A stretch of 64,000 nt of DNA, taken from NCBI GenBank assembly GCA_947359465.1, contig CANAIC010000141.1, forward strand, positions 1-64,000, given 5' to 3'. Under the pieces are notes generated by a model that was not told the origin of the DNA, did no database searches, and worked only from the letters and a program-made list of their open reading frames with translations. Numbering within the stretch: position 1 is the first letter of the stretch; every line of letters starts with the position of its first letter. Made by a program: the position numbers and the translations under genes. The stretch comes from Metellina segmentata. Lineage: Eukaryota > Arthropoda > Arachnida > Araneae > Tetragnathidae. Shown in pieces: positions 39,751 to 51,300 of this stretch.

Positions 39751-42377
39751 GAGCCATGTTAGCCGACCTATAAATTAGGCCATAACTCCCGGAAAAAAAA
39801 TCCTTTTTTAAAACCGCTTGGGGATCCTGTACAGTATCCACTTTCCTAAAGAACTGCCAGCTTTGGATGAATTCGCTACGTATTTTCTGTCAAAATTCGC
39901 GAAAACATTGTAAAACGCTTTCTTTCGTGAAAAGGAGACGTTTTGTTACATTTTCGCAACTTTGGTTGCGATTTCTGGATGAACCACTATAGATATCGAT
40001 ATACTTTCACTTCGAGCCTAGGTGGGGTCCGACCCTCTACCTCTATGCGTGATTTCATCCAAATCGGACCAGCCGTTTTTTTTTTTATCGCCATTTGAAT
40101 GCGAATTTTTGACTTTTGCCCCGTTGGAGCCATGTTAGCCGACCTATAAATTAGGCCATAACTCCCGGAAAAAAAATCCTTTTTTAAAACCGCTTGGGGA
40201 TCCTGTACAGTATCCACTTTCCTAAAGAACTGCCAGCTTTGGATGAATTCGCTACGTATTTTCTGTCAAAATTCGCGAAAACATTGTAAAACGCTTTCTT
40301 TCGTGAAAAGGAGACGTTTTGTTACATTTTCGCAACTTTGGTTGCGATTTCTGGATGAACCACTATAGATATCGATATACTTTCACTTCGAGCCTAGGTG
40401 GGTCCGACCCTCTACCTCTATGCGTGATTTCATCCAAATCGGACCAGCCGTTTTTTTTTTATCGCCATTTGAATGCGAATTTTTGACTTTTGCCCCGTTG
40501 GAGCCATGTTAGCCGACCTATAAATTAGGCCATAACTCCCGGAAAAAAAATCCTTTTTTAAAACCGCTTGGGGATCCTGTACAGTATCCACTTTCCTAAA
40601 GAACTGCCAGCTTTGGATGAATTCGCTACGTATTTTCTGTCAAAATTCGCGAAAACATTGTAAAACGCTTTCTTTCGTGAAAAGGAGACGTTTTGTTACA
40701 TTTTCGCAACTTTGGTTGCGATTTCTGGATGAACCACTATAGATATCGATATACTTTCACTTCGAGCCTAGGTGGGGTCCGACCCTCTACCTCTATGCGT
40801 GATTTCATCCAAATCGGACCAGCCGTTTTTTTTTTATCGCCATTTGAATGCGAATTTTTGACTTTTGCCCCGTTGGAGCCATGTTAGCCGACCTATAAAT
40901 TAGGCCATAACTCCCGGAAAAAAAATCCTTTTTTAAAACCGCTTGGGGATCCTGTACAGTATCCACTTTCCTAAAGAACTGCCAGCTTTGGATGAATTCG
41001 CTACGTATTTTCTGTCAAAATTCGCGAAAACATTGTAAAACGCTTTCTTTCGTGAAAAGGAGACGTTTTGTTACATTTTCGCAACTTTGGTTGCGATTTC
41101 TGGATGAACCACTATAGATATCGATATACTTTCACTTCGAGCCTAGGTGGGGTCCGACCCTCTACCTCTATGCGTGATTTCATCCAAATCGGACCAGCCG
41201 TTTTTTTTTTATCGCCATTTGAATGCGAATTTTTGACTTTTGCCCCGTTGGAGCCATGTTAGCCGACCTATAAATTAGGCCATAACTCCCGGAAAAAAAA
41301 TCCTTTTTTAAAACCGCTTGGGGATCCTGTACAGTATCCACTTTCCTAAAGAACTGCCAGCTTTGGATGAATTCGCTACGTATTTTCTGTCAAAATTCGC
41401 GAAAACATTGTAAAACGCTTTCTTTCGTGAAAAGGAGACGTTTTGTTACATTTTCGCAACTTTGGTTGCGATTTCTGGATGAACCACTATAGATATCGAT
41501 ATACTTTCACTTCGAGCCTAGGTGGGGTCCGACCCTCTACCTCTATGCGTGATTTCATCCAAATCGGACCAGCCGTTTTTTTTTTATCGCCATTTGAATG
41601 CGAATTTTTGACTTTTGCCCCGTTGGAGCCATGTTAGCCGACCTATAAATTAGGCCATAACTCCCGGAAAAAAAATCCTTTTTTAAAAACCGCTTGGGGA
41701 TCCTGTACAGTATCCACTTTCCTAAAGAACTGCCAGCTTTGGATGAATTCGCTACGTATTTTCTGTCAAAATTCGCGAAAACATTGTAAAACGCTTTCTT
41801 TCGTGAAAAGGAGACGTTTTGTTACATTTTCGCCAACTTTGGTTGCGATTTCTGGATGAACCACTATAGATATCGATATACTTTCACTTCGAGCCTAGGT
41901 GGGGTCCGACCCTCTACCTCTATGCGTGATTTCATCCAAATCGGACCAGCCGTTTTTTTTTTATCGCCATTTGAATGCGAATTTTTGACTTTTGCCCCGT
42001 TGGAGCCATGTTAGCCGACCTATAAATTAGGCCATAACTCCCGGAAAAAAAATCCTTTTTTAAAACCGCTTGGGGATCCTGTACAGTATCCACTTTCCTA
42101 AAGAACTGCCAGCTTTGGATGAATTCGCTACGTATTTTCTGTCAAAATTCGCGAAAACATTGTAAAACGCTTTCTTTCGTGAAAAGGAGACGTTTTGTTA
42201 CATTTTCGCAACTTTGGTTGCGATTTCTGGATGAACCACTATAGATATCGATATACTTTCACTTCGAGCCTAGGTGGGGTCCGACCCTCTACCTCTATGC
42301 GTGATTTCATCCAAATCGGACCAGCCGTTTTTTTTTTATCGCCATTTGAATGCGAATTTTTGACTTTTGCCCCGTTG

Positions 42378-42750
42378 GAGCCATGTTAGCCGACCTATAA
42401 ATAGGCCATAACTCCCGGAAAAAAAATCCTTTTTAAAACCGCTTGGGGATCCTGTACAGTATCCACTTTCCTAAAGAACTGCCAGCTTTGGATGAATTCG
42501 CTACGTATTTTCTGTCAAAATTCGCGAAAACATTGTAAAACGCTTTCTTTCGTGAAAAGGAGACGTTTTGTTACATTTTCGCAACTTTGGTTGCGATTTC
42601 TGGATGAACCACTATAGATATCGATATACTTTCACTTCGAGCCTAGGTGGGGTCCGACCCTCTACCTCTATGCGTGATTTCATCCAAATCGGACCAGCCG
42701 TTTTTTTTTTATCGCCATTTGAATGCGAATTTTTGACTTTTGCCCCGTTG
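42378..42750 (+). repeat. 373-bp monomer with two single-base deletions
   Basis: One T is lost from TAAATTAGG (giving TAAATAGG at 42398-42405) and one from the T6 tract (42430-42434). The first lies in a TT dinucleotide, so it is a homopolymer-type change only in the loosest sense. Confidence 0.91.
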
Positions 42751-43127
42751 GAGCCATGTTAGCCGACCTATAAATTAGGCCATAACTCCCGGAAAAAAAA
42801 TCCTTTTTTAAAACCGCTTGGGGATCCTGTACAGTATCCACTTTCCTAAAGAACTGCCAGCTTTGGATGAATTCGCTACGTATTTTCTGTCAAAATTCGC
42901 GAAAAACATTGTAAAAACGCTTTCTTTCGTGAAAAGGAGACGTTTTGTTACATTTTCGCAACTTTGGTTGCGATTTCTGGATGAACCACTATAGATATCG
43001 ATATACTTTCACTTCGAGCCTAGGTGGGGTCCGACCCTCTACCTCTATGCGTGATTTCATCCAAATCGGACCAGCCGTTTTTTTTTTATCGCCATTTGAA
43101 TGCGAATTTTTGACTTTTGCCCCGTTG

Positions 43128-43504
43128 GAGCCATGTTAGCCGACCTATAAATTAGGCCATAACTCCCGGAAAAAAAAATCCTTTTTTAAAACCGCTTGGG
43201 GATCCTGTACAGTATCCACTTTCCTAAAGAACTGCCAGCTTTGGATGAATTCGCTACGTATTTTCTGTCAAAATTCGCGAAAACATTGTAAAACGCTTTC
43301 TTTCGTGAAAAGGAGACGTTTTGTTACATTTTCGCAACTTTGGTTGCGATTTCTGGATGAACCACTATAGATATCGATATACTTTCACTTCGAGCCTAGG
43401 TGGGGTCCGACCCTCTACCTCTATGCGTGATTTCATCCAAATCGGACCAGCCGTTTTTTTTTTATCGCCATTTGAATGCGAATTTTTGACTTTTGCCCCC
43501 GTTG
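43128..43504 (+). repeat. 377-bp monomer, A9 plus C5 alleles (second copy)
   Basis: A9 lies at 43170-43178 and C5 at 43496-43500. It carries the same alleles as the unit at 37123-37499. It is followed by a T9 unit, whereas the first copy is followed by a T11 unit. Confidence 0.9.
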
Positions 43505-43878
43505 GAGCCATGTTAGCCGACCTATAAATTAGGCCATAACTCCCGGAAAAAAAATCCTTTTTTAAAACCGCTTGGGGATCCTGTACAGTATCCACTTTCC
43601 TAAAGAACTGCCAGCTTTGGATGAATTCGCTACGTATTTTCTGTCAAAATTCGCGAAAACATTGTAAAACGCTTTCTTTCGTGAAAAGGAGACGTTTTGT
43701 TACATTTTCGCAACTTTGGTTGCGATTTCTGGATGAACCACTATAGATATCGATATACTTTCACTTCGAGCCTAGGTGGGGTCCGACCCTCTACCTCTAT
43801 GCGTGATTTCATCCAAATCGGACCAGCCGTTTTTTTTTATCGCCATTTGAATGCGAATTTTTGACTTTTGCCCCGTTG

Positions 43879-44252
43879 GAGCCATGTTAGCCGACCTATA
43901 AATTAGGCCATAACTCCCGGAAAAAAATCCTTTTTTAAAACCGCTTGGGGATCCTGTACAGTATCCACTTTTCCTAAAGAACTGCCAGCTTTGGATGAAT
44001 TCGCTACGTATTTTCTGTCAAAATTCGCGAAAACATTGTAAAACGCTTCTTTCGTGAAAAGGAGACGTTTTGTTACATTTTCGCAACTTTGGTTGCGATT
44101 TCTGGATGAACCACTATAGATATCGATATACTTTCACTTCGAGCCTAGGTGGGGTCCGACCCTCTACCTCTATGCGTGATTTCATCCAAATCGGACCAGC
44201 CGTTTTTTTTTTATCGCCATTTGAATGCGAATTTTTGACTTTTGCCCCGTTG
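43879..44252 (+). repeat. 374-bp monomer with three homopolymer changes
   Basis: This is the most altered unit in the window. It has A7 for A8 (43921-43927), T4 for T3 (43969-43972), and T2 for T3 (44047-44048). There are no substitutions. Three independent length changes without a point mutation in 374 bp is hard to explain by ordinary divergence. Confidence 0.91.
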
Positions 44253-44628
44253 GAGCCATGTTAGCCGACCTATAAATTAGGCCATAACTCCCGGAAAAAA
44301 AATCCTTTTTTAAAACCGCTTGGGGATCCTGTACAGTATCCACTTTCCTAAAGAAACTGCCAGCTTTGGATGAATTCGCTACGTATTTTCTGTCAATATT
44401 CGCGAAAACATTGTAAAACGCTTTCTTTCGTGAAAAGGAGACGTTTTGTTACATTTTCGCAACTTTGGTTGCGATTTCTGGATGAACCACTATAGATATC
44501 GATATACTTTCACTTCGAGCCTAGGTGGGGTCCGACCCTCTACCTCTATGCGTGATTTCATCCAAATCGGACCAGCCGTTTTTTTTTTATCGCCATTTGA
44601 ATGCGAATTTTTGACTTTTGCCCCGTTG
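44253..44628 (+). repeat. 376-bp monomer with extra A and substitution A to T
   Basis: GAACTG reads GAAACTG at 44353-44359 and TGTCAAAATT reads TGTCAATATT with T at 44397. This is the only clear substitution in the indel-rich zone. Confidence 0.91.
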
Positions 44629-47600
44629 GAGCCATGTTAGCCGACCTATAAATTAGGCCATAACTCCCGGAAAAAAAATCCTTTTTTAAAACCGCTTGGG
44701 GATCCTGTACAGTATCCACTTTCCTAAAGAACTGCCAGCTTTGGATGAATTCGCTACGTATTTTCTGTCAAAATTCGCGAAAACATTGTAAAACGCTTTC
44801 TTTCGTGAAAAGGAGACGTTTTGTTACATTTTCGCAACTTTGGTTGCGATTTCTGGATGAACCACTATAGATATCGATATACTTTCACTTCGAGCCTAGG
44901 TGGGGGTCCGACCCTCTACCTCTATGCGTGATTTCATCCAAATCGGACCAGCCGTTTTTTTTTTTATCGCCATTTGAATGCGAATTTTTGACTTTTGCCC
45001 CGTTGGAGCCATGTTAGCCGACCTATAAATTAGGCCATAACTCCCGGAAAAAAAATCCTTTTTTAAAACCGCTTGGGGATCCTGTACAGTATCCACTTTC
45101 CTAAAGAACTGCCAGCTTTGGATGAATTCGCTACGTATTTTCTGTCAAAATTCGCGAAAACATTGTAAAACGCTTTCTTTCGTGAAAAGGAGACGTTTTG
45201 TTACATTTTCGCAACTTTGGTTGCGATTTCTGGATGAACCACTATAGATATCGATATACTTTCACTTCGAGCCTAGGTGGGGTCCGACCCTCTACCTCTA
45301 TGCGTGATTTCATCCAAATCGGACCAGCCGTTTTTTTTTTATCGCCATTTGAATGCGAATTTTTGACTTTTGCCCCGTTGGAGCCATGTTAGCCGACCTA
45401 TAAATTAGGCCATAACTCCCGGAAAAAAAATCCTTTTTAAAACCGCTTGGGGATCCTGTACAGTATCCACTTTCCTAAAGAACTGCCAGCTTTGGATGAA
45501 TTCGCTACGTATTTTCTGTCAAAATTCGCGAAAACATTGTAAAACGCTTTCTTTCGTGAAAAGGAGACGTTTTGTTACATTTTCGCAACTTTGGTTGCGA
45601 TTTCTGGATGAACCACTATAGATATCGATATACTTTCACTTCGAGCCTAGGTGGGGTCCGACCCTCTACCTCTATGCGTGATTTCATCCAAATCGGACCA
45701 GCCGTTTTTTTTTTATCGCCATTTGAATGCGAATTTTTGACTTTTGCCCCGTTGGAGCCATGTTAGCCGACCTATAAATTAGGCCATAACTCCCGGAAAA
45801 AAAATCCTTTTTTAAAACCGCTTGGGGATCCTGTACAGTATCCACTTTCCTAAAGAACTGCCAGCTTTGGATGAATTCGCTACGTATTTTCTGTCAAAAT
45901 TCGCGAAAACATTGTAAAACGCTTTCTTTCGTGAAAAGGAGACGTTTTGTTACATTTTCGCAACTTTGGTTGCGATTTCTGGATGAACCACTATAGATAT
46001 CGATATACTTTCACTTCGAGCCTAGGTGGGGTCCGACCCTCTACCTCTATGCGTGATTTCATCCAAATCGGACCAGCCGTTTTTTTTTTATCGCCATTTG
46101 AATGCGAATTTTTGACTTTTGCCCCGTTGGAGCCATGTTAGCCGACCTATAAATTAGGCCATAACTCCCGGAAAAAAAATCCTTTTTTAAAACCGCTTGG
46201 GGATCCTGTACAGTATCCACTTTCCTAAAGAACTGCCAGCTTTGGATGAATTCGCTACGTATTTTCTGTCAAAATTCGCGAAAACATTGTAAAACGCTTT
46301 CTTTCGTGAAAAGGAGACGTTTTGTTACATTTTCGCAACTTTGGTTGCGATTTCTGGATGAACCACTATAGATATCGATATACTTTCACTTCGAGCCTAG
46401 GTGGGGTCCGACCCTCTACCTCTATGCGTGATTTCATCCAAATCGGACCAGCCGTTTTTTTTTTATCGCCATTTGAATGCGAATTTTTGACTTTTGCCCC
46501 GTTGGAGCCATGTTAGCCGACCTATAAATTAGGCCATAACTCCCGGAAAAAAAATCCTTTTTTAAAACCGCTTGGGGATCCTGTACAGTATCCACTTTCC
46601 TAAAGAACTGCCAGCTTTGGATGAATTCGCTACGTATTTTCTGTCAAAATTCGCGAAAACATTGTAAAACGCTTTCTTTCGTGAAAAGGAGACGTTTTGT
46701 TACATTTTCGCAACTTTGGTTGCGATTTCTGGATGAACCACTATAGATATCGATATACTTTCACTTCGAGCCTAGGTGGGGTCCGACCCTCTACCTCTAT
46801 GCGTGATTTCATCCAAATCGGACCAGCCGTTTTTTTTTTATCGCCATTTGAATGCGAATTTTTGACTTTTGCCCCGTTGGAGCCATGTTAGCCGACCTAT
46901 AAATTAGGCCATAACTCCCGGAAAAAAAATCCTTTTTTAAAACCGCTTGGGGATCCTGTACAGTATCCACTTTCCTAAAGAACTGCCAGCTTTGGATGAA
47001 TTCGCTACGTATTTTCTGTCAAAATTCGCGAAAACATTGTAAAACGCTTTCTTTCGTGAAAAGGAGACGTTTTGTTACATTTTCGCAACTTTGGTTGCGA
47101 TTTCTGGATGAACCACTATAGATATCGATATACTTTCACTTCGAGCCTAGGTGGGGTCCGACCCTCTACCTCTATGCGTGATTTCATCCAAATCGGACCA
47201 GCCGTTTTTTTTTTATCGCCATTTGAATGCGAATTTTTGACTTTTGCCCCGTTGGAGCCATGTTAGCCGACCTATAAATTAGGCCATAACTCCCGGAAAA
47301 AAAATCCTTTTTTAAAACCGCTTGGGGATCCTGTACAGTATCCACTTTCCTAAAGAACTGCCAGCTTTGGATGAATTCGCTACGTATTTTCTGTCAAAAT
47401 TCGCGAAAACATTGTAAAACGCTTTCTTTCGTGAAAAGGAGACGTTTTGTTACATTTTCGCAACTTTGGTTGCGATTTCTGGATGAACCACTATAGATAT
47501 CGATATACTTTCACTTCGAGCCTAGGTGGGGTCCGACCCTCTACCTCTATGCGTGATTTCATCCAAATCGGACCAGCCGTTTTTTTTTTATCGCCATTTG

Positions 47601-48004
47601 AATGCGAATTTTTGACTTTTGCCCCGTTGGAGCCATGTTAGCCGACCTATAAATTAGGCCATAACTCCCGGAAAAAAAATCCTTTTTTAAAACCGCTTGG
47701 GGATCCTGTACAGTATCCACTTTCCTAAAGAACTGCCAGCTTTGGATGAATTCGCTACGTATTTTCTGTCAAAATTCGCGAAAACATTGTAAAACGCTTT
47801 CTTTCGTGAAAAGGAGACGTTTTGTTACATTTTCGCAACTTTGGTTGCGATTTCTGGATGAACCACTATAGATATCGATATACTTTCACTTCGAGCCTAG
47901 GTGGGGTCCGACCCTCTACCTCTATGCGTGATTTCATCCAAATCGGACCAGCCGTTTTTTTTTTATCGCCATTTGAATGCGAATTTTTGACTTTTGCCCC
48001 GTTG

Positions 48005-48377
48005 GAGCCATGTTAGCCGACCTATAAATTAGGCCATAACTCCCGGAAAAAAAATCCTTTTTTAAAACCGCTTGGGGATCCTGTACAGTATCCACTTTCC
48101 TAAAGAACTGCCAGCTTTGGATGAATTCGCTACGTATTTTCTGTCAAAATTCGCGAAAACATTGTAAAACGCTTTCTTTCGTGAAAAGGACGTTTTGTTA
48201 CATTTTCGCAACTTTGGTTGCGATTTCTGGATGAACCACTATAGATATCGATATACTTTCACTTCGAGCCTAGGTGGGGTCCGACCCTCTACCTCTATGC
48301 GTGATTTCATCCAAATCGGACCAGCCGTTTTTTTTTTATCGCCATTTGAATGCGAATTTTTGACTTTTGCCCCGTTG
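48005..48377 (+). repeat. 373-bp monomer lacking a GA dinucleotide
   Basis: AAAAGGAGACGTT reads AAAAGGACGTT around 48185-48195. The loss is one unit of the GAGA step, which fits replication slippage in a dinucleotide and not a homopolymer error. It lies in the right arm of the imperfect dyad at monomer positions 162-194. Confidence 0.93.
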
Positions 48378-51300
48378 GAGCCATGTTAGCCGACCTATAA
48401 ATTAGGCCATAACTCCCGGAAAAAAAATCCTTTTTTAAAACCGCTTGGGGATCCTGTACAGTATCCACTTTCCTAAAGAACTGCCAGCTTTGGATGAATT
48501 CGCTACGTATTTTCTGTCAAAATTCGCGAAAACATTGTAAAACGCTTTCTTTCGTGAAAAGGAGACGTTTTGTTACATTTTCGCAACTTTGGTTGCGATT
48601 TCTGGATGAACCACTATAGATATCGATATACTTTCACTTCGAGCCTAGGTGGGGTCCGACCCTCTACCTCTATGCGTGATTTCATCCAAATCGGACCAGC
48701 CGTTTTTTTTTTATCGCCATTTGAATGCGAATTTTTGACTTTTGCCCCGTTGGAGCCATGTTAGCCGACCTATAAATTAGGCCATAACTCCCGGAAAAAA
48801 AATCCTTTTTTAAAACCGCTTGGGGATCCTGTACAGTATCCACTTTCCTAAAGAACTGCCAGCTTTGGATGAATTCGCTACGTATTTTCTGTCAAAATTC
48901 GCGAAAACATTGTAAAACGCTTTCTTTCGTGAAAAGGAGACGTTTTGTTACATTTTCGCAACTTTGGTTGCGATTTCTGGATGAACCACTATAGATATCG
49001 ATATACTTTCACTTCGAGCCTAGGTGGGGTCCGACCCTCTACCTCTATGCGTGATTTCATCCAAATCGGACCAGCCGTTTTTTTTTTATCGCCATTTGAA
49101 TGCGAATTTTTGACTTTTGCCCCGTTGGAGCCATGTTAGCCGACCTATAAATTAGGCCATAACTCCCGGAAAAAAAATCCTTTTTTAAAACCGCTTGGGG
49201 ATCCTGTACAGTATCCACTTTCCTAAAGAACTGCCAGCTTTGGATGAATTCGCTACGTATTTTCTGTCAAAATTCGCGAAAACATTGTAAAACGCTTTCT
49301 TTCGTGAAAAGGAGACGTTTTGTTACATTTTCGCAACTTTGGTTGCGATTTCTGGATGAACCACTATAGATATCGATATACTTTCACTTCGAGCCTAGGT
49401 GGGGTCCGACCCTCTACCTCTATGCGTGATTTCATCCAAATCGGACCAGCCGTTTTTTTTTTATCGCCATTTGAATGCGAATTTTTGACTTTTGCCCCGT
49501 TGGAGCCATGTTAGCCGACCTATAAATTAGGCCATAACTCCCGGAAAAAAAATCCTTTTTTAAAACCGCTTGGGGATCCTGTACAGTATCCACTTTCCTA
49601 AAGAACTGCCAGCTTTGGATGAATTCGCTACGTATTTTCTGTCAAAATTCGCGAAAACATTGTAAAACGCTTTCTTTCGTGAAAAGGAGACGTTTTGTTA
49701 CATTTTCGCAACTTTGGTTGCGATTTCTGGATGAACCACTATAGATATCGATATACTTTCACTTCGAGCCTAGGTGGGGTCCGACCCTCTACCTCTATGC
49801 GTGATTTCATCCAAATCGGACCAGCCGTTTTTTTTTTATCGCCATTTGAATGCGAATTTTTGACTTTTGCCCCGTTGGAGCCATGTTAGCCGACCTATAA
49901 ATTAGGCCATAACTCCCGGAAAAAAAATCCTTTTTTAAAACCGCTTGGGGATCCTGTACAGTATCCACTTTCCTAAAGAACTGCCAGCTTTGGATGAATT
50001 CGCTACGTATTTTCTGTCAAAATTCGCGAAAACATTGTAAAACGCTTTCTTTCGTGAAAAGGAGACGTTTTGTTACATTTTCGCAACTTTGGTTGCGATT
50101 TCTGGATGAACCACTATAGATATCGATATACTTTCACTTCGAGCCTAGGTGGGGTCCGACCCTCTACCTCTATGCGTGATTTCATCCAAATCGGACCAGC
50201 CGTTTTTTTTTTATCGCCATTTGAATGCGAATTTTTGACTTTTGCCCCGTTGGAGCCATGTTAGCCGACCTATAAATTAGGCCATAACTCCCGGAAAAAA
50301 AATCCTTTTTTAAAACCGCTTGGGGATCCTGTACAGTATCCACTTTCCTAAAGAACTGCCAGCTTTGGATGAATTCGCTACGTATTTTCTGTCAAAATTC
50401 GCGAAAACATTGTAAAACGCTTTCTTTCGTGAAAAGGAGACGTTTTGTTACATTTTCGCAACTTTGGTTGCGATTTCTGGATGAACCACTATAGATATCG
50501 ATATACTTTCACTTCGAGCCTAGGTGGGGTCCGACCCTCTACCTCTATGCGTGATTTCATCCAAATCGGACCAGCCGTTTTTTTTTTATCGCCATTTGAA
50601 TGCGAATTTTTGACTTTTGCCCCGTTGGAGCCATGTTAGCCGACCTATAAATTAGGCCATAACTCCCGGAAAAAAAATCCTTTTTTAAAACCGCTTGGGG
50701 ATCCTGTACAGTATCCACTTTCCTAAAGAACTGCCAGCTTTGGATGAATTCGCTACGTATTTTCTGTCAAAATTCGCGAAAACATTGTAAAACGCTTTCT
50801 TTCGTGAAAAGGAGACGTTTTGTTACATTTTCGCAACTTTGGTTGCGATTTCTGGATGAACCACTATAGATATCGATATACTTTCACTTCGAGCCTAGGT
50901 GGGGTCCGACCCTCTACCTCTATGCGTGATTTCATCCAAATCGGACCAGCCGTTTTTTTTTTATCGCCATTTGAATGCGAATTTTTGACTTTTGCCCCGT
51001 TGGAGCCATGTTAGCCGACCTATAAATTAGGCCATAACTCCCGGAAAAAAAATCCTTTTTTAAAACCGCTTGGGGATCCTGTACAGTATCCACTTTCCTA
51101 AAGAACTGCCAGCTTTGGATGAATTCGCTACGTATTTTCTGTCAAAATTCGCGAAAACATTGTAAAACGCTTTCTTTCGTGAAAAGGAGACGTTTTGTTA
51201 CATTTTCGCAACTTTGGTTGCGATTTCTGGATGAACCACTATAGATATCGATATACTTTCACTTCGAGCCTAGGTGGGGTCCGACCCTCTACCTCTATGC

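Larger units (their letters stand above)
31502..45754 (+). repeat. Indel-rich zone of subarray B (38 monomers)
   Basis: I count about 32 indels here, nearly all +/-1 base in homopolymers, against one clear substitution (44397). Cases include: T4 for T5 at 32228-32231; T9 for T10 at 35198-35206; A9 for A8 at 35289-35297; T4 at 35602-35605; C5 for C4 at 35989-35993; A9 at 37165-37173; C5 at 37491-37495; T11 at 37825-37835, 39325-39335, 40076-40086 and 44955-44965; T2 for T3 at 39173-39174; G3 for G4 at 40400-40402; A5 for A4 at 41685-41689; an extra C at 41833-41834; T5 for T6 at 42430-42434; A5 at 42902-42906 and 42913-42917; T9 at 43830-43838; A7 at 43921-43927; T4 at 43969-43972; T2 at 44047-44048; an extra A at 44354-44356; G5 at 44902-44906; and T5 at 45434-45438. 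The net effect on length is only +3 bp. This spectrum resembles uncorrected long-read error more than satellite evolution. Confidence 0.93.

Noticed and set aside
31502..45754. Higher-order repeat built from distinguishable monomers
   Set aside because: Variant positions do not recur with a fixed period. Most are private to one unit, and T11 spacing is irregular (about 4, 2 and 13 monomers apart).
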